33,739 bases of DNA from Iodobacter sp. BJB302. GTDB lineage: Bacteria; Pseudomonadota; Gammaproteobacteria; Burkholderiales; Chitinibacteraceae. This document shows positions 8,625 through 17,940 of this stretch, piece after piece. Numbering within the stretch: position 1 is the first letter of the stretch; each line of letters starts with the position of its first letter. The notes under the pieces were generated by a model, which had not been told where the DNA came from, made no database searches, and was given only the letters and a program-made list of their open reading frames with translations. The stretch spans positions 1-33,739 of the forward strand of contig NZ_PDZG01000050.1 in the NCBI RefSeq assembly GCF_002735645.1, given 5' to 3'. A program made the translations under genes and the position numbers.

Positions 8625-9559
8625 AGCCAAAAATCCTGACGCTCTGCATGAGCACTGATGACCCGCTGAAAATGTCCGGGGTCTTTTGCAAAGGTCATTT
8701 CACCCGCTGCCGGCTTATAAAAATCATACAAACGCGACACCCAGAAACGCAGGGCAGCGGCGCGCAAAATCTTTGGCCATGCAGCTGTTTCATTAGCCTG
8801 TAAAGCACGAACACCCTGATAGCCCAGCAATAATGCCCTGGCCCGCTCAGCATCCATATCACCGGATTCGCACACGCACCAGTCATTCAAAGTAATGGCT
8901 AAGTCGTAAAGAAGAACATCATTACAGGCGTAATAAAAATCAATAAATCCGCCAACATGATCGCCATTCATTAAAACGTTATCGCGGAATAAATCCGCAT
9001 GGATCACGCCTTTGGGTAAATCAGCAAAATCCTGCCCGGCTTGCAAAGCCAGCTCGCCCCGCAACTGCTCAGCATCGGCCTCGCTCATCAAAGCAAATAA
9101 CTGCGGCGCAGTTGCATTCCACCAGGCGGCTCCACGCGGATTTTGCATTTGTCCGCGATAGCTGCCTGCCGCCAAATGCATTTGCGCCAGCATTTCACCC
9201 ACTTCAAAACATTGTGCTGCACTTGGCTCGTCCACTACCGTACCGGGCACACACTGCACCAGCAAGGTTGGGCGGCCATTGAGCTCATCAACGTATTGAT
9301 CTGCCAGATTTGCAATCGGTGCCGCCACGGCAATGCCATGATCAGCCAGATGAGCCATTAAATTAACGTAAAAAGGCAGCTCATCTGCAGCCAGGTTCTC
9401 AAACAAGGTCAGCACATAGCGGCCGTGAGTGGTCGTGACAAAATAATTGGTATTGGTAATCCCTGCGGCAATACCTTTAAGCTCCAGCAAGCTGCCAATG
9501 GAGTAACGCTTCAGGAAGGGACCGAGGTCTTCCGCAGTCACGGTAGTAAAAACGGACAT
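8621..9559 (-). CDS. thrB: Homoserine kinase, ThrB type II (APH-fold)
   Basis: 312 residues, the usual length of the aminoglycoside-phosphotransferase-like ThrB of beta- and gammaproteobacteria. The N-terminal MSVFTTVTAEDLGPFLKRY and GIAAGITNTNYFV match the family, as do the catalytic loop GVIHADLFRDNVL (D is the predicted base) and the metal-binding IDFYYAC. It phosphorylates homoserine to O-phosphohomoserine in threonine synthesis, in the cytosol. The start lies 9 bp after the DUF2782 gene stop, and the stop overlaps the next gene, so the three are probably one transcript. thrC is not in the window. Confidence 0.95.
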   Translation of the reverse strand: MSVFTTVTAEDLGPFLKRYSIGSLLELKGIAAGITNTNYFVTTTHGRYVLTLFENLAADELPFYVNLMAHLADHGIAVAAPIANLADQYVDELNGRPTLLVQCVPGTVVDEPSAAQCFEVGEMLAQMHLAAGSYRGQMQNPRGAAWWNATAPQLFALMSEADAEQLRGELALQAGQDFADLPKGVIHADLFRDNVLMNGDHVGGFIDFYYACNDVLLYDLAITLNDWCVCESGDMDAERARALLLGYQGVRALQANETAAWPKILRAAALRFWVSRLYDFYKPAAGEMTFAKDPGHFQRVISAHAERQDFWL

Positions 9560-9568
9560 AGATTCAAC

Positions 9569-9886
9569 TCAAAATTCAAAAATGACCCAACGTGGCACGG
9601 ATAAATTACTACCGCCCAAATCATCACTGCGATCAAAACGCCCCTGCCCTTCTTTATCAACAAGGAAATACGGCAGGCCAACCTTAGGCGTTACTTTCAT
9701 CATGTAAAGTTTCCCCCTGAGGCGATACTCGGCAATCGTTGCGTCGGTTTTCTCGATCACACGTATTTCCGGTGCTTCAAGCACTTTTGCTTCGCTTTCG
9801 GTCGCAGGCAAAGGCGGGGGCGCATCACTGGGAGCGGCGGCATACACGGAGCTGCTCAATAAGAGGCTAAGTAAAATAGGGCGCAT
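9569..9886 (-). CDS. DUF2782 family small secreted protein
   Basis: 105 residues. A short hydrophobic signal peptide (MRPILLSLLLSSSVYAA, probable cleavage after AAA near residue 19) is followed by a Pro-rich linker and a compact domain: PEIRVIEKTDATIAEYRLRGKLYMMKVTPKVGLPYFLVD, ending in SVPRWVIFEF. This matches the DUF2782 family of small periplasmic proteins of unknown function, commonly found next to thrB and polA in betaproteobacteria. It is the first gene of the thrB operon and diverges from polA. Confidence 0.85.
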   Translation of the reverse strand: MRPILLSLLLSSSVYAAAPSDAPPPLPATESEAKVLEAPEIRVIEKTDATIAEYRLRGKLYMMKVTPKVGLPYFLVDKEGQGRFDRSDDLGGSNLSVPRWVIFEF

Positions 9887-10248
9887 TTGATTTCCTTTTT
9901 AGGCCAGCTCAGGCCAAAGGCCCGGTCGGATTTCTGATTTACACCGGCCATGATTTGTAGAAATGGCCACAAAGCCCGGCCTCATGATCACCATGTCCAT
10001 GCAAGGGCTCAGCAGAAACTTGACGTATACATCAGAATGATCATGAAACAAATGTCAGCAGTGACATGTTTAAACTGACAGATAAAAACAGCGATTCAAT
10101 GGCTTAAGCCTTATAATACGCTGGATTCACCCTCATTTTAGCAAATCCAAACCAAGCACTTCTGGCTTAAGCATTAAGCAAGCACTTCTGGCTTAAGCAT
10201 TAAGCAAGCTGCTATTTTTCTTACATCAAGTATAGAGAGTTTCATCGC
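9887..10248. promoter_or_regulatory. Divergent intergenic region between DUF2782/thrB operon and polA
   Basis: This 362-bp gap must hold two divergent promoters. A perfect TATAAT lies at 10112-10117 on the plus strand, about 130 bp before polA, but no good -35 is spaced to it. TTGACG at 10019-10024 is a possible -35 element with no clear partner. The segment 10154-10205 is a 26-bp tandem duplication. No open frame worth calling was seen. Confidence 0.45.
10154..10205 (+). repeat. Perfect 26-bp tandem duplication upstream of polA
   Basis: Two identical 26-bp copies (10154-10179, 10180-10205), each containing CTTCTGGCTTAAGCATTAAG, followed by the first four bases of a third. They end 43 bp before the polA start, within the probable 5-prime leader. 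Confidence 0.9.
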
Positions 10249-13014
10249 ATGGCGACCCTGCTTTTAATTGACGGCTCTTCCTACCTCTACCGGGCCTTCC
10301 ATGCGATCCGCGATCTGGCGGCACCGGACGGTACGCCAACCAATGCGCTGTACGGCTTTGTTAATATGCTTAAAAAGCTGCGTCAGCAAACGCCTGCCGA
10401 TTATATCGCCTGTGTCTTTGATGCCAAGGGCAAGACCTTTCGCGACGATTTATACAGCGAATACAAGGCGCAACGCCCATCTATGCCAGACGAGCTGCGC
10501 GTTCAGATCGCGCCCATTCATGCTGCGGTGAAAGCATTTGGCATAAAGATACTGATGGTGGATGGCGTAGAAGCTGACGATGTCATTGGCACGCTTGCAA
10601 GCTGGGGCACAGAGCATGGTATTACTACCATCATGTCGACCGGCGATAAAGATATGGCCCAGCTGGTTAATCAGTATGTGCGTATCGAAAACTCGATGAC
10701 CGAAGAAGTGCTCGATGTAGAAGGCGTGATCAATAAATTTGGCGTGCGCCCTGATCAAATTGTTGATTATCTCGCGCTGATTGGCGATACCGTCGATAAC
10801 GTACCAGGCGTTCCAAAATGCGGGCCCAAAACAGCGCAAAAATGGCTGACAGAATATCAAACCCTCGATGCGGTTATGGCCAATGCAGACGCCATCAAAG
10901 GCGTGGTGGGCGAGAATTTACGCAATACGCTGGAATGGCTGCCCATGGCCAAACAGTTGGTTACCATTAAATGTGATCTGGATTTAAGCAGTGATCTGCC
11001 ACAGCAATTTGACGATCTGATACCACAAAGCGAAGACTGGAACACCCTGCTGGGGATTTTCCGCCAGGCCAACTTCAGAACCTGGATACGTGAAGCCGAA
11101 AGCAAATTGACAGCTCCGGCACCCGACGATTTATTCAGTCTGGCCGCCAGCCCATCAGCCGCACCCGCAAGCAGCACCCCAGCCATTGAAGCGCCTGCTG
11201 AGCGCAGAGCCGCCCCTCGCAATTACCAAACTATTCTGAGCGATAGCGAGCTCGATAGCTGGCTGGAGCAGCTGATAGCCGCTCCGGTGGTGTCGCTCGA
11301 TACCGAAACCACAGGTTTAGACGCTTTAAACTCGCAAATTGTTGGCATGTCGTTTTGCATCAGCGAAGGCCATGCAGCCTATCTGCCGCTCGCCCACCGC
11401 GGGCCGGATGCAGTTGATCAGCTGCCACTGGATGCAACACTCGCCAAACTCAAGCCATGGCTGGAATCGGCCAGCCATAAAAAGCTGGGGCAGAATTTAA
11501 AATTTGATCAGCATATTTTTGCCAACCATGGCATTGCCTTAGCAGGGGTCGAAGACGATACGCTGCTAATGTCTTACGTGCTGGCCAGCCACGAAAAACA
11601 CAATATGGATGCGCAAGCCGAAAGAGAGCTCGGCGTGACCACGATTAAATTTGAAGAACTCTGCGGCAAAGGCGCGAAGCAAATTGGCTTTGACGAAGTG
11701 GCGGTCGATGTTGCCAGCACGTACGCCGCTGAAGACGCCGATATCACGCTGCAGCTGGCCCACGCCATGTTGCCGCGCCTGACCGGCGGGCTGGCACATG
11801 TTTACCGCGAAATCGAAATGCCATCGCGCAGCGTGTTATTTGAAATGGAACGCACCGGCGTGCTGCTCGACAGCCACAAGCTCAACCAGCAAAGCCACGA
11901 AATTGGCCTGCGCCTTTTAGAGCTGGAACAAAGCGCTTACGCTTTGGCCGGCCAGCCTTTCAACCTGTCCAGCCCTAAGCAAATTGGCGAGATCTTCTTT
12001 GAGCAGCTCAAGCTGCCTGTAATCAAGAAAACCCCAAAGGGCGCGCCATCCACCGATGAAGAAGTGCTGCAGGAGCTGGCAAAAGATTTTCCGCTGCCTA
12101 AAGTGCTGCTCGAACACCGCTCATTATCCAAGCTGAAATCGACTTACACCGACAAGCTGCCGCTGATGGTGAACCCACGCACTGGCCGTGTGCATACCAG
12201 CTACAACCAGACCGTAGCGGTGACCGGGCGCTTAAGCTCTACCGAGCCAAATTTACAAAATATCCCGATCAAAAGCATGGAAGGCCGCAAGATTCGCGAA
12301 GCCTTTATTGCGCCCAAAGGCTGGCAAATTATGTCTGCCGATTACTCGCAAATCGAGCTGCGCATCATGGCGCACCTGTCCGGCGACGAGGCGATGATCG
12401 CCGCGTTTAATTCCGGCGAAGATATTCACCGCACCACCGCTGCCGAAGTATTTGCCGTAGCACTCGATCAGGTCAGCAGCGAGCAGCGCCGCTACGCCAA
12501 AAGCATTAACTTTGGCCTGATTTACGGCATGGGCGTATTTGGCCTGGCGGCCCAGCTGGAAATCCCGCGCGACGCCGCCAAAAACTTTATCGACCGCTAC
12601 TTTGCACGCTTCAATGGTGTTGCCCAATATATGGAAAACATCCGCGCCAGCGCCAAAGAACACGGCTATGTAGAAACCGTATTTGGCCGCCGCCTGTGGC
12701 TGCCGGAAATTAAATCCGCCAACGCCGCACGCCGTGCCGGTGCAGAGCGCGCCGCGATTAATGCGCCGATGCAAGGCACCGCCGCCGATTTAATTAAACT
12801 GGCCATGATTAATGTGGCCAACTGGATTAAGGCAGAGGGCCTGCAAAGTAAATTAATCATGCAGGTACACGATGAGCTGGTACTGGAAGTACCCGATGCC
12901 GAAGTTGAAATGATGCGTGAACAACTGCCGCTTAAGATGGCTGCCGCCGCCAGGCTGACCGTCCCCTTGCTGGCCGAAGTGGGTGCAGGTTTAAACTGGG
13001 AGGAAGCGCATTAA
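10249..13014 (+). CDS. polA: DNA polymerase I with both exonuclease domains
   Basis: 921 residues, close to the E. coli length. The 5-3 flap exonuclease occupies about 1-290 (LLIDGSSYLYRAFHA, VDGVEADDVIG, STGDKDMAQLV, GDTVDNVPGVPKCGPKTA). The proofreading 3-5 exonuclease follows with exo I DTETTG (D351, E353), exo II NLKFDQHIF and exo III YAAEDAD, all intact. The polymerase has motif A SADYSQIELR (D698), motif B RRYAKSINFGLIYG (K751) and motif C MQVHDELVLE (H874, D875). It fills gaps and removes Okazaki primers in the cytosol. A GAGAG ribosome-binding site precedes the ATG. A short CTGACA/TGTCAG hairpin (13017-13035) without a T-tract follows the stop. Confidence 0.98.
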   Translation: MATLLLIDGSSYLYRAFHAIRDLAAPDGTPTNALYGFVNMLKKLRQQTPADYIACVFDAKGKTFRDDLYSEYKAQRPSMPDELRVQIAPIHAAVKAFGIKILMVDGVEADDVIGTLASWGTEHGITTIMSTGDKDMAQLVNQYVRIENSMTEEVLDVEGVINKFGVRPDQIVDYLALIGDTVDNVPGVPKCGPKTAQKWLTEYQTLDAVMANADAIKGVVGENLRNTLEWLPMAKQLVTIKCDLDLSSDLPQQFDDLIPQSEDWNTLLGIFRQANFRTWIREAESKLTAPAPDDLFSLAASPSAAPASSTPAIEAPAERRAAPRNYQTILSDSELDSWLEQLIAAPVVSLDTETTGLDALNSQIVGMSFCISEGHAAYLPLAHRGPDAVDQLPLDATLAKLKPWLESASHKKLGQNLKFDQHIFANHGIALAGVEDDTLLMSYVLASHEKHNMDAQAERELGVTTIKFEELCGKGAKQIGFDEVAVDVASTYAAEDADITLQLAHAMLPRLTGGLAHVYREIEMPSRSVLFEMERTGVLLDSHKLNQQSHEIGLRLLELEQSAYALAGQPFNLSSPKQIGEIFFEQLKLPVIKKTPKGAPSTDEEVLQELAKDFPLPKVLLEHRSLSKLKSTYTDKLPLMVNPRTGRVHTSYNQTVAVTGRLSSTEPNLQNIPIKSMEGRKIREAFIAPKGWQIMSADYSQIELRIMAHLSGDEAMIAAFNSGEDIHRTTAAEVFAVALDQVSSEQRRYAKSINFGLIYGMGVFGLAAQLEIPRDAAKNFIDRYFARFNGVAQYMENIRASAKEHGYVETVFGRRLWLPEIKSANAARRAGAERAAINAPMQGTAADLIKLAMINVANWIKAEGLQSKLIMQVHDELVLEVPDAEVEMMREQLPLKMAAAARLTVPLLAEVGAGLNWEEAH

Positions 13015-13111
13015 TTCTGACACTCTCTTTGTCAGCCCTAAGTAAATAGTCTACAGTCCAGCTACAGCGTTAAATTACATCTACTTGGCATTTAAACGGC
13101 TTACTCAATTA

Positions 13112-15121
13112 ATGATGATAAACAGTCCCCCTCTCAAGCTACAGTTTAGCTGGAAGATGCTGTGTCTTGCTCTGGTCGTGAGCGAGCCTGCTGCAGCCCT
13201 GACGCTGGGGGAGCTGACCATTCAATCCGCCGTTGGTCAGCGGTTTCGGGGCACTGTAAGTTACCAGCTTGCGCCTGAAGATGGCTTAGCAGAAGACTGC
13301 AGCAAACTAAGTATCGTCGCCCCTGCCAATGAACTGCCGGGCTTAGGCCAAGCCTCGCTGCGCCTGCTGGCTAAAGAGCGCGGCGGGCAGATCCTGATTC
13401 AGTCTGCCGATGTTGTAAATGAGCCTATGGCGGGCTTCAGTATAAAAATGGAGTGCAAGGGCCAGCTGCTGCAACGCAGCTACACCGTGTTTTTAGACCC
13501 TGCGCCGCTCACCCTTCCAAGTGTTGCAGAAGAAACACAAGCCGCAGCCCACCCTGTAATCAGCACCACAGCCAGCCGCCCTCATCGTGCAGCAAAGCCC
13601 GTCAGCGCCAGTAAAGACACAAACAGCCAGACAACTGTCGTCCAAAGCAAGCAAAAACCTACAGAAATACCCCTCTCTCTGCCTGCCAGCAATGGCCAGC
13701 TGCGGATTGAAAGCGAATTAAGCTTTAAAAACCAGGCGCCTGCAGTGCTTAGCCCGGAAGAGCTGAAAACCAAAATCGCCATGATGCAAAGCTTGCAAGA
13801 GCAGTTGCAATCAGAAATGCTGCGCCTGCAGCAATCCATGCTGCATCTGCAGGCTTTAAGCGGTGCAAGCGCTGTAGCAACAAGCAGCACGCCAGAGCCC
13901 ACAAGCTCCCCGGCTGCCACCCTGAATATCAGCAGCGCAGCTCCGCCAGCACCTTCTGAAGCGCCAGCACCCACAGCCCCCAAACGTACAACAACAGATG
14001 GTTCTGCAGGCAAGAGCTGGTGGATGGCTGCCGTGATGGCCGCATTAGCTGCCGCAGCCGGGGCGGGCTTATGGCTGCGCCGCCGTCAGCAAAATCAAAC
14101 CAGCTGGGACGCAGATGCAGAAAGCGCGATTTCTCATCTATCGCGTACCGGCCCCAAAATCATTAAACCTGTCGCCGCAGATGCGGATGATCACTCCCTT
14201 TTCCGCCACAGCCAGCTGTTCTACGGTGGCATTGAAGTGCAGGAAGAAGAAGACGGCAGCGCCACGCTGGAGCGGGCGCAATTACTGGTGGCACAGGGTG
14301 AAACCGATCAGGCCATTGAGCTTCTTTATCACACGATCGACGAAAACGAGGCCGATAGTGAGCCATGGCTGCTGCTGTTCCGCGTTTTACGCCAGCAAGG
14401 CATGAAAACTGAATATGCCCAGCTGGCAAGGCGCTTCCATGATCTGGGCGGCGATGCAGACGACTGGGCGCTGGTCCGCAATATTGGCTACCGGCTGGAT
14501 CCGGAAAACCCGCTCTACAGCGCTCACGAAGACACGGCAGAAGCCAGTGCTGAGCCTGCGATTGAAGAACACCCTGAGGCGGAGACCAGCCCTCAGCAAG
14601 CCCCGCTGCCCGCACCCGAGCCCATTGCCCCTGAGCCATTAAGTGCACAAGACGCCATGCTGATGGAGTTTTTATCTGCGCCTGCCGCTGAAGAAGCACC
14701 AGCAAAGCCAGCCTCATCCATAACACCCCCGCAAATCATTTCGCTGGATCTGCCACCGCTGGAATTCTCTGTTGAAGAAGATGCAGGCAGCCCCCTGGAT
14801 ATTTCATTACAAAGCAATGAAGAAACAATAGAAGCCTCTTTGCCGCTTGAAGAAGCAGAGGAAGCAGTAGAAGCACTGGAAGCAGAAGCATCGCTTTCCT
14901 TTGAAGAAACCAAGCCCATAGAGCTTGAAGCGCCACTTTCATTTGAAAATACAGAAATTCTTGAGATCGAATCGTCGATTGATTATGAAAAAATCGGGCC
15001 AACTGAAATCAAAGCGCCTGTTTCACTTGAAGAAGCCGAACCCATCGAAGAAATTGATCTGGTTGAATTAGAAATCGAATTACATCCACCACTTTCAGTC
15101 TTTGAGCCGCGTAAACACTGA
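13112..15121 (+). CDS. FimV-like polar hub protein (FimV N-terminal domain, one membrane segment, acidic tail)
   Basis: About 669 residues from the ATG at 13112; the frame also allows an earlier TTG (13085) and a later ATG (13157). A basic stretch and hydrophobic core (KMLCLALVVSEPAAA) form a signal peptide, followed by the FimV N-terminal domain (LTLGELTIQSAVGQRFRGTVSYQL). Then come a low-complexity Pro/Ser/Ala linker, a coiled coil (EELKTKIAMMQSLQEQLQSEM) and one membrane segment (WWMAAVMAALAAAAGAGLWL, about 300-320). A TPR-like segment follows (ERAQLLVAQGETDQAIELLYHTIDENE). The last 150 residues are strongly acidic with repeated LSFE/ELEAP-type phrases. No LysM motif was recognised between signal and membrane segment. 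FimV proteins organise the cell pole and type IV pili; that role is inferred. Confidence 0.8.
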   Translation: MMINSPPLKLQFSWKMLCLALVVSEPAAALTLGELTIQSAVGQRFRGTVSYQLAPEDGLAEDCSKLSIVAPANELPGLGQASLRLLAKERGGQILIQSADVVNEPMAGFSIKMECKGQLLQRSYTVFLDPAPLTLPSVAEETQAAAHPVISTTASRPHRAAKPVSASKDTNSQTTVVQSKQKPTEIPLSLPASNGQLRIESELSFKNQAPAVLSPEELKTKIAMMQSLQEQLQSEMLRLQQSMLHLQALSGASAVATSSTPEPTSSPAATLNISSAAPPAPSEAPAPTAPKRTTTDGSAGKSWWMAAVMAALAAAAGAGLWLRRRQQNQTSWDADAESAISHLSRTGPKIIKPVAADADDHSLFRHSQLFYGGIEVQEEEDGSATLERAQLLVAQGETDQAIELLYHTIDENEADSEPWLLLFRVLRQQGMKTEYAQLARRFHDLGGDADDWALVRNIGYRLDPENPLYSAHEDTAEASAEPAIEEHPEAETSPQQAPLPAPEPIAPEPLSAQDAMLMEFLSAPAAEEAPAKPASSITPPQIISLDLPPLEFSVEEDAGSPLDISLQSNEETIEASLPLEEAEEAVEALEAEASLSFEETKPIELEAPLSFENTEILEIESSIDYEKIGPTEIKAPVSLEEAEPIEEIDLVELEIELHPPLSVFEPRKH

Positions 15122-15188
15122 AGCCAACCTGGGCATCAGCTAATGATAGAATGCGTCCCTGTATGCAATCACGCTAAAGGATACGCAA

Positions 15189-16130
15189 GTGACTCAATCT
15201 AACCGCCTTGTTATCGCCACCCGCGAAAGCCCGCTTGCGCTCTGGCAGGCCAACCACGTAAAGGCGAGGCTTGAGGCGCTTTATCCTGAGCTTCAGGTTG
15301 AATTACTTGGCATGACCACGCAGGGCGACCGGATTTTAGACGTAACCCTGAATAAAATCGGCGGCAAAGGCCTGTTTGTTAAAGAGCTGGAGACCGCCAT
15401 TACCGAAGGCCGCGCCGATCTTGCCGTGCATTCGATGAAAGACGTACCCATGGTTTTGCCCGAAGGCTTTACACTGGCCGCCATTGGCGAGCGAGAAGAC
15501 CCGCGCGATGCCTTTGTTTCTAATAAATACGATTCCCTCGATCAATTAACGCCCGGCTGTGTCGTGGGCACTTCCAGCCTGCGCCGCGAATCACAATTAC
15601 GCGCCCGTTTTCCGCATTTAATCATTAAACCTTTGCGCGGCAATGTGGGCACGCGTCTTGGCAAGCTGGATGCAGGTGAATACGACGCCATTATTCTGGC
15701 CTCAGCAGGGCTGATTCGTCTGGGCCTTGCCAGCCGGATTAAAAGCGCGATTTCTCCTGGCGACAGCCTGCCATCCCCCGGCCAGGGCGCATTGGGTATT
15801 GAGGTACGCAGCGATCGCAGCGATCTGATCTCGCTGCTTGCCCCCTTTAACCATGCGGCAACGGCAGCCTGTGTGACTGCTGAGCGCTCCTTATCACGCC
15901 GCTTGGGTGGCTCTTGCCAAATTCCATTGGGTGCTTTTGCTGAAGAAGACGATGGATTTTTGCGTCTGCGTGCTTTTATTGCCAACCCAGATGGCAGCGA
16001 TATTATTTATGCCGAAGGCAATGGCTCTTTGGCAGCAGCTAATGGCTTAGGCTTACAGGTAGCCGAACTGCTCTGCACCGAAGGCGCGACTGAGATTCTG
16101 AAGAGTCTGGCCGCTGCAGCCGCAGAATAA
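15189..16130 (+). CDS. hemC: Porphobilinogen deaminase (hydroxymethylbilane synthase)
   Basis: 313 residues. It starts at GTG (15189) with AAAGGA 7 bases upstream. The family pattern is complete: [65 protein letters not shown]243 in [11 protein letters not shown] is the attachment site for the dipyrromethane cofactor. It joins four porphobilinogen molecules into hydroxymethylbilane in tetrapyrrole synthesis. The stop overlaps the hemD start by one base (TAATG), so the two are coupled. Confidence 0.97.
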   Translation: MTQSNRLVIATRESPLALWQANHVKARLEALYPELQVELLGMTTQGDRILDVTLNKIGGKGLFVKELETAITEGRADLAVHSMKDVPMVLPEGFTLAAIGEREDPRDAFVSNKYDSLDQLTPGCVVGTSSLRRESQLRARFPHLIIKPLRGNVGTRLGKLDAGEYDAIILASAGLIRLGLASRIKSAISPGDSLPSPGQGALGIEVRSDRSDLISLLAPFNHAATAACVTAERSLSRRLGGSCQIPLGAFAEEDDGFLRLRAFIANPDGSDIIYAEGNGSLAAANGLGLQVAELLCTEGATEILKSLAAAAAE

Positions 16131-16903
16131 TGCAAACACTGAGCGGCCTGCGCCTGTGGGTAACACGTCCCAGACAGCAAGCAGCAGATTTAATCGCTCT
16201 GCTGCAAGCCGCGGGTGCAGAAGTACTGCCCCTGCCGCTGCTGGAAATCGCTCCGCCTGACGATCCTGCGCCGCTGCAGGCCGCTTTAGCTCAGATTGAG
16301 CAATTTGATCTGGCCGTTTTTATCAGCCCGTCCGCGCTTGATGCCGTATTTGCACATTTGCCCGCACCATGGCCCAAAAACCTGCCAGTAGCGGTAGTAG
16401 GGCTAGGCAGCGAGCGGCGGGCAAGTGCACTTGGGGTGCAGGATATTATCTGCCCCGCTGTGCAATTTGATAGTGAAGGCCTGCTGCAAGAAACCAGAAT
16501 GCAATTTTTAGCAGGTAAAAAGCTGGTGATATTTCGCGGTAATGGCGGACGTGAATTATTACCAAAAGCCTTACAAGAGCGTGGCGCGCTGCTGACTATC
16601 ATTACCGCATACCAAAGACAGCCTCCCCGCTTCGATCCGGAGCATTTATATGCCCAATTAAGCAGTGGCTGCGATGGCATCGTCATATCCAGCTCGGAAG
16701 CAGCGCAACACTTATTCCAGCTCGCTGGAGACAAGGCGCTGCAAGCGTTACAATCACGCATATATTTCGTACCCCATCCGCGTATTGCACAGACGCTTAT
16801 CGCTTTGGGTGCAAAACAAATAGAACTTACGAATGCAGGGGATAGCGGTATTTTGCATGGTATTTGTCAGCACTTCACAAAACCCCGCCAGGAATCAAAA
16901 TGA
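16130..16903 (+). CDS. hemD: Uroporphyrinogen-III synthase
   Basis: 257 residues, usual length for HemD. The N-terminal LWVTRPRQQAADLIALLQAAGAEVLPLPLLEI is typical, as are FISPSALDAVF, VAVVGLGSERRA, IFRGNGGRELLPKALQERGA and GIVISSSEAAQHL. It closes and inverts ring D of hydroxymethylbilane to give uroporphyrinogen III. It lies between hemC (1-base overlap) and hemX (4-base overlap). HemD sequences are weakly conserved, but context removes doubt. Confidence 0.95.
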   Translation: MQTLSGLRLWVTRPRQQAADLIALLQAAGAEVLPLPLLEIAPPDDPAPLQAALAQIEQFDLAVFISPSALDAVFAHLPAPWPKNLPVAVVGLGSERRASALGVQDIICPAVQFDSEGLLQETRMQFLAGKKLVIFRGNGGRELLPKALQERGALLTIITAYQRQPPRFDPEHLYAQLSSGCDGIVISSSEAAQHLFQLAGDKALQALQSRIYFVPHPRIAQTLIALGAKQIELTNAGDSGILHGICQHFTKPRQESK

Positions 16904-17940
16904 CTCAGGATACTTCACAAGACTCGCTCGCGGCGGCACTGCAAAAGCCTGACCGTCGCTTCGTTCCGCAGACCGCTATTGTGCTTGGCAGCGTAGCCTT
17001 AATTGCTAGTGCGGGTGTCTGGCTCTATCAGCAGCAAGCCATGGAGCAATTCAAGCTTGAAGTAAGCCGTCAGCTCGCCGCCAATAAAAACAGCACTGCA
17101 GAGTTCAGCCAGCAGCTGGCAAGCAGCGCTAAATTGCAGGAGCAATTTAGCGCCAAACTGGCACTACTGGATGCCAAACAAGCAGAATCGCTCAGCCAGC
17201 AGCAAGCGCTGAATAATATGTATGAGGCACTTACCCATAATGAAACCCATCGTGCCCTTTCTGAAATAGAGCAAATCCTTGGCTTTGCCAGCCAGCAACT
17301 GCAATTAGGCGGCAATGTAAATGGCGCGCTGCTTGCACTGGCGAATATCGACCAAAAACTCGCGCAGCTGAACCGCCCGGAGCTGATCAGCCTGCGTCAG
17401 AGCATTACCCGTGATATTGATACCCTTAAAGCCCTGCCCTATGTAGATATCATTGGGATCAGCGCCAAATTAGACAACCTGATTAAAGGCCTGGAAGACC
17501 TGCCTCTGGCGATTGATGGCTATCGCCAGGGAACACCTGCGGTAAAAGCATCCGCCAGCGGGACACCGCTGACGCAATTTTCTGATGAAATCTGGCAACA
17601 GCTTAAGCAGCTAATCCAGATCCGCCGCATGGACAAACCAGAAGCCATGTTGCTTTCACCGGAACAAAGCTTTTTCCTGCGGGAAAACATCAAGCTCAGG
17701 CTGCTGGATGCGCGCACTTCCCTGCTGCTTAAAGATGAAGCCAGCTACCGTGGCGATATCGCGGCTGCCCTGCGTTATTTAGAACAATACTTCGATAAAA
17801 AAGCGCCACAAACAGCCACATCGATTGCCACGCTGAAACAGTTAGCAGCGCAAGATCTGGCCATTCAGCTGCCGGAACTCGGTACGAGCCTGGCGGCGGT
17901 ACGCAGCGCCCGCACCATTGCAGAAAGGGCCAAGCAATGA
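16900..17940 (+). CDS. hemX: HemX family membrane protein
   Basis: 346 residues from the ATG at 16900, which overlaps the hemD stop (ATGA) and has AGGA 6 bases upstream; an in-frame TTG 12 codons earlier has no such site. A short cytoplasmic N-terminus is followed by one membrane segment (about 25-44), a coiled coil rich in Gln, Ala and Ser (about 48-115) and a helical periplasmic domain (EIEQILGFASQQLQLGGNVNGALLALANIDQKL). This is the HemX family often mislabelled as uroporphyrinogen-III methyltransferase; no methyltransferase motif is visible. It probably forms a complex with HemY, but its biochemical role is not settled. Confidence 0.93.
   Translation: MTQDTSQDSLAAALQKPDRRFVPQTAIVLGSVALIASAGVWLYQQQAMEQFKLEVSRQLAANKNSTAEFSQQLASSAKLQEQFSAKLALLDAKQAESLSQQQALNNMYEALTHNETHRALSEIEQILGFASQQLQLGGNVNGALLALANIDQKLAQLNRPELISLRQSITRDIDTLKALPYVDIIGISAKLDNLIKGLEDLPLAIDGYRQGTPAVKASASGTPLTQFSDEIWQQLKQLIQIRRMDKPEAMLLSPEQSFFLRENIKLRLLDARTSLLLKDEASYRGDIAAALRYLEQYFDKKAPQTATSIATLKQLAAQDLAIQLPELGTSLAAVRSARTIAERAKQ

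Noticed and set aside
8625-8630. TTG at 8630 as start of the FAD oxidoreductase
   Set aside because: It lies only 4 bases after AGGA; the GTG at 8624 has better spacing and makes a typical 4-base overlap with thrB.
16900-17940. hemX as uroporphyrinogen-III methyltransferase
   Set aside because: A common label for this family, but the sequence has one membrane helix and a coiled coil and no methyltransferase motif.
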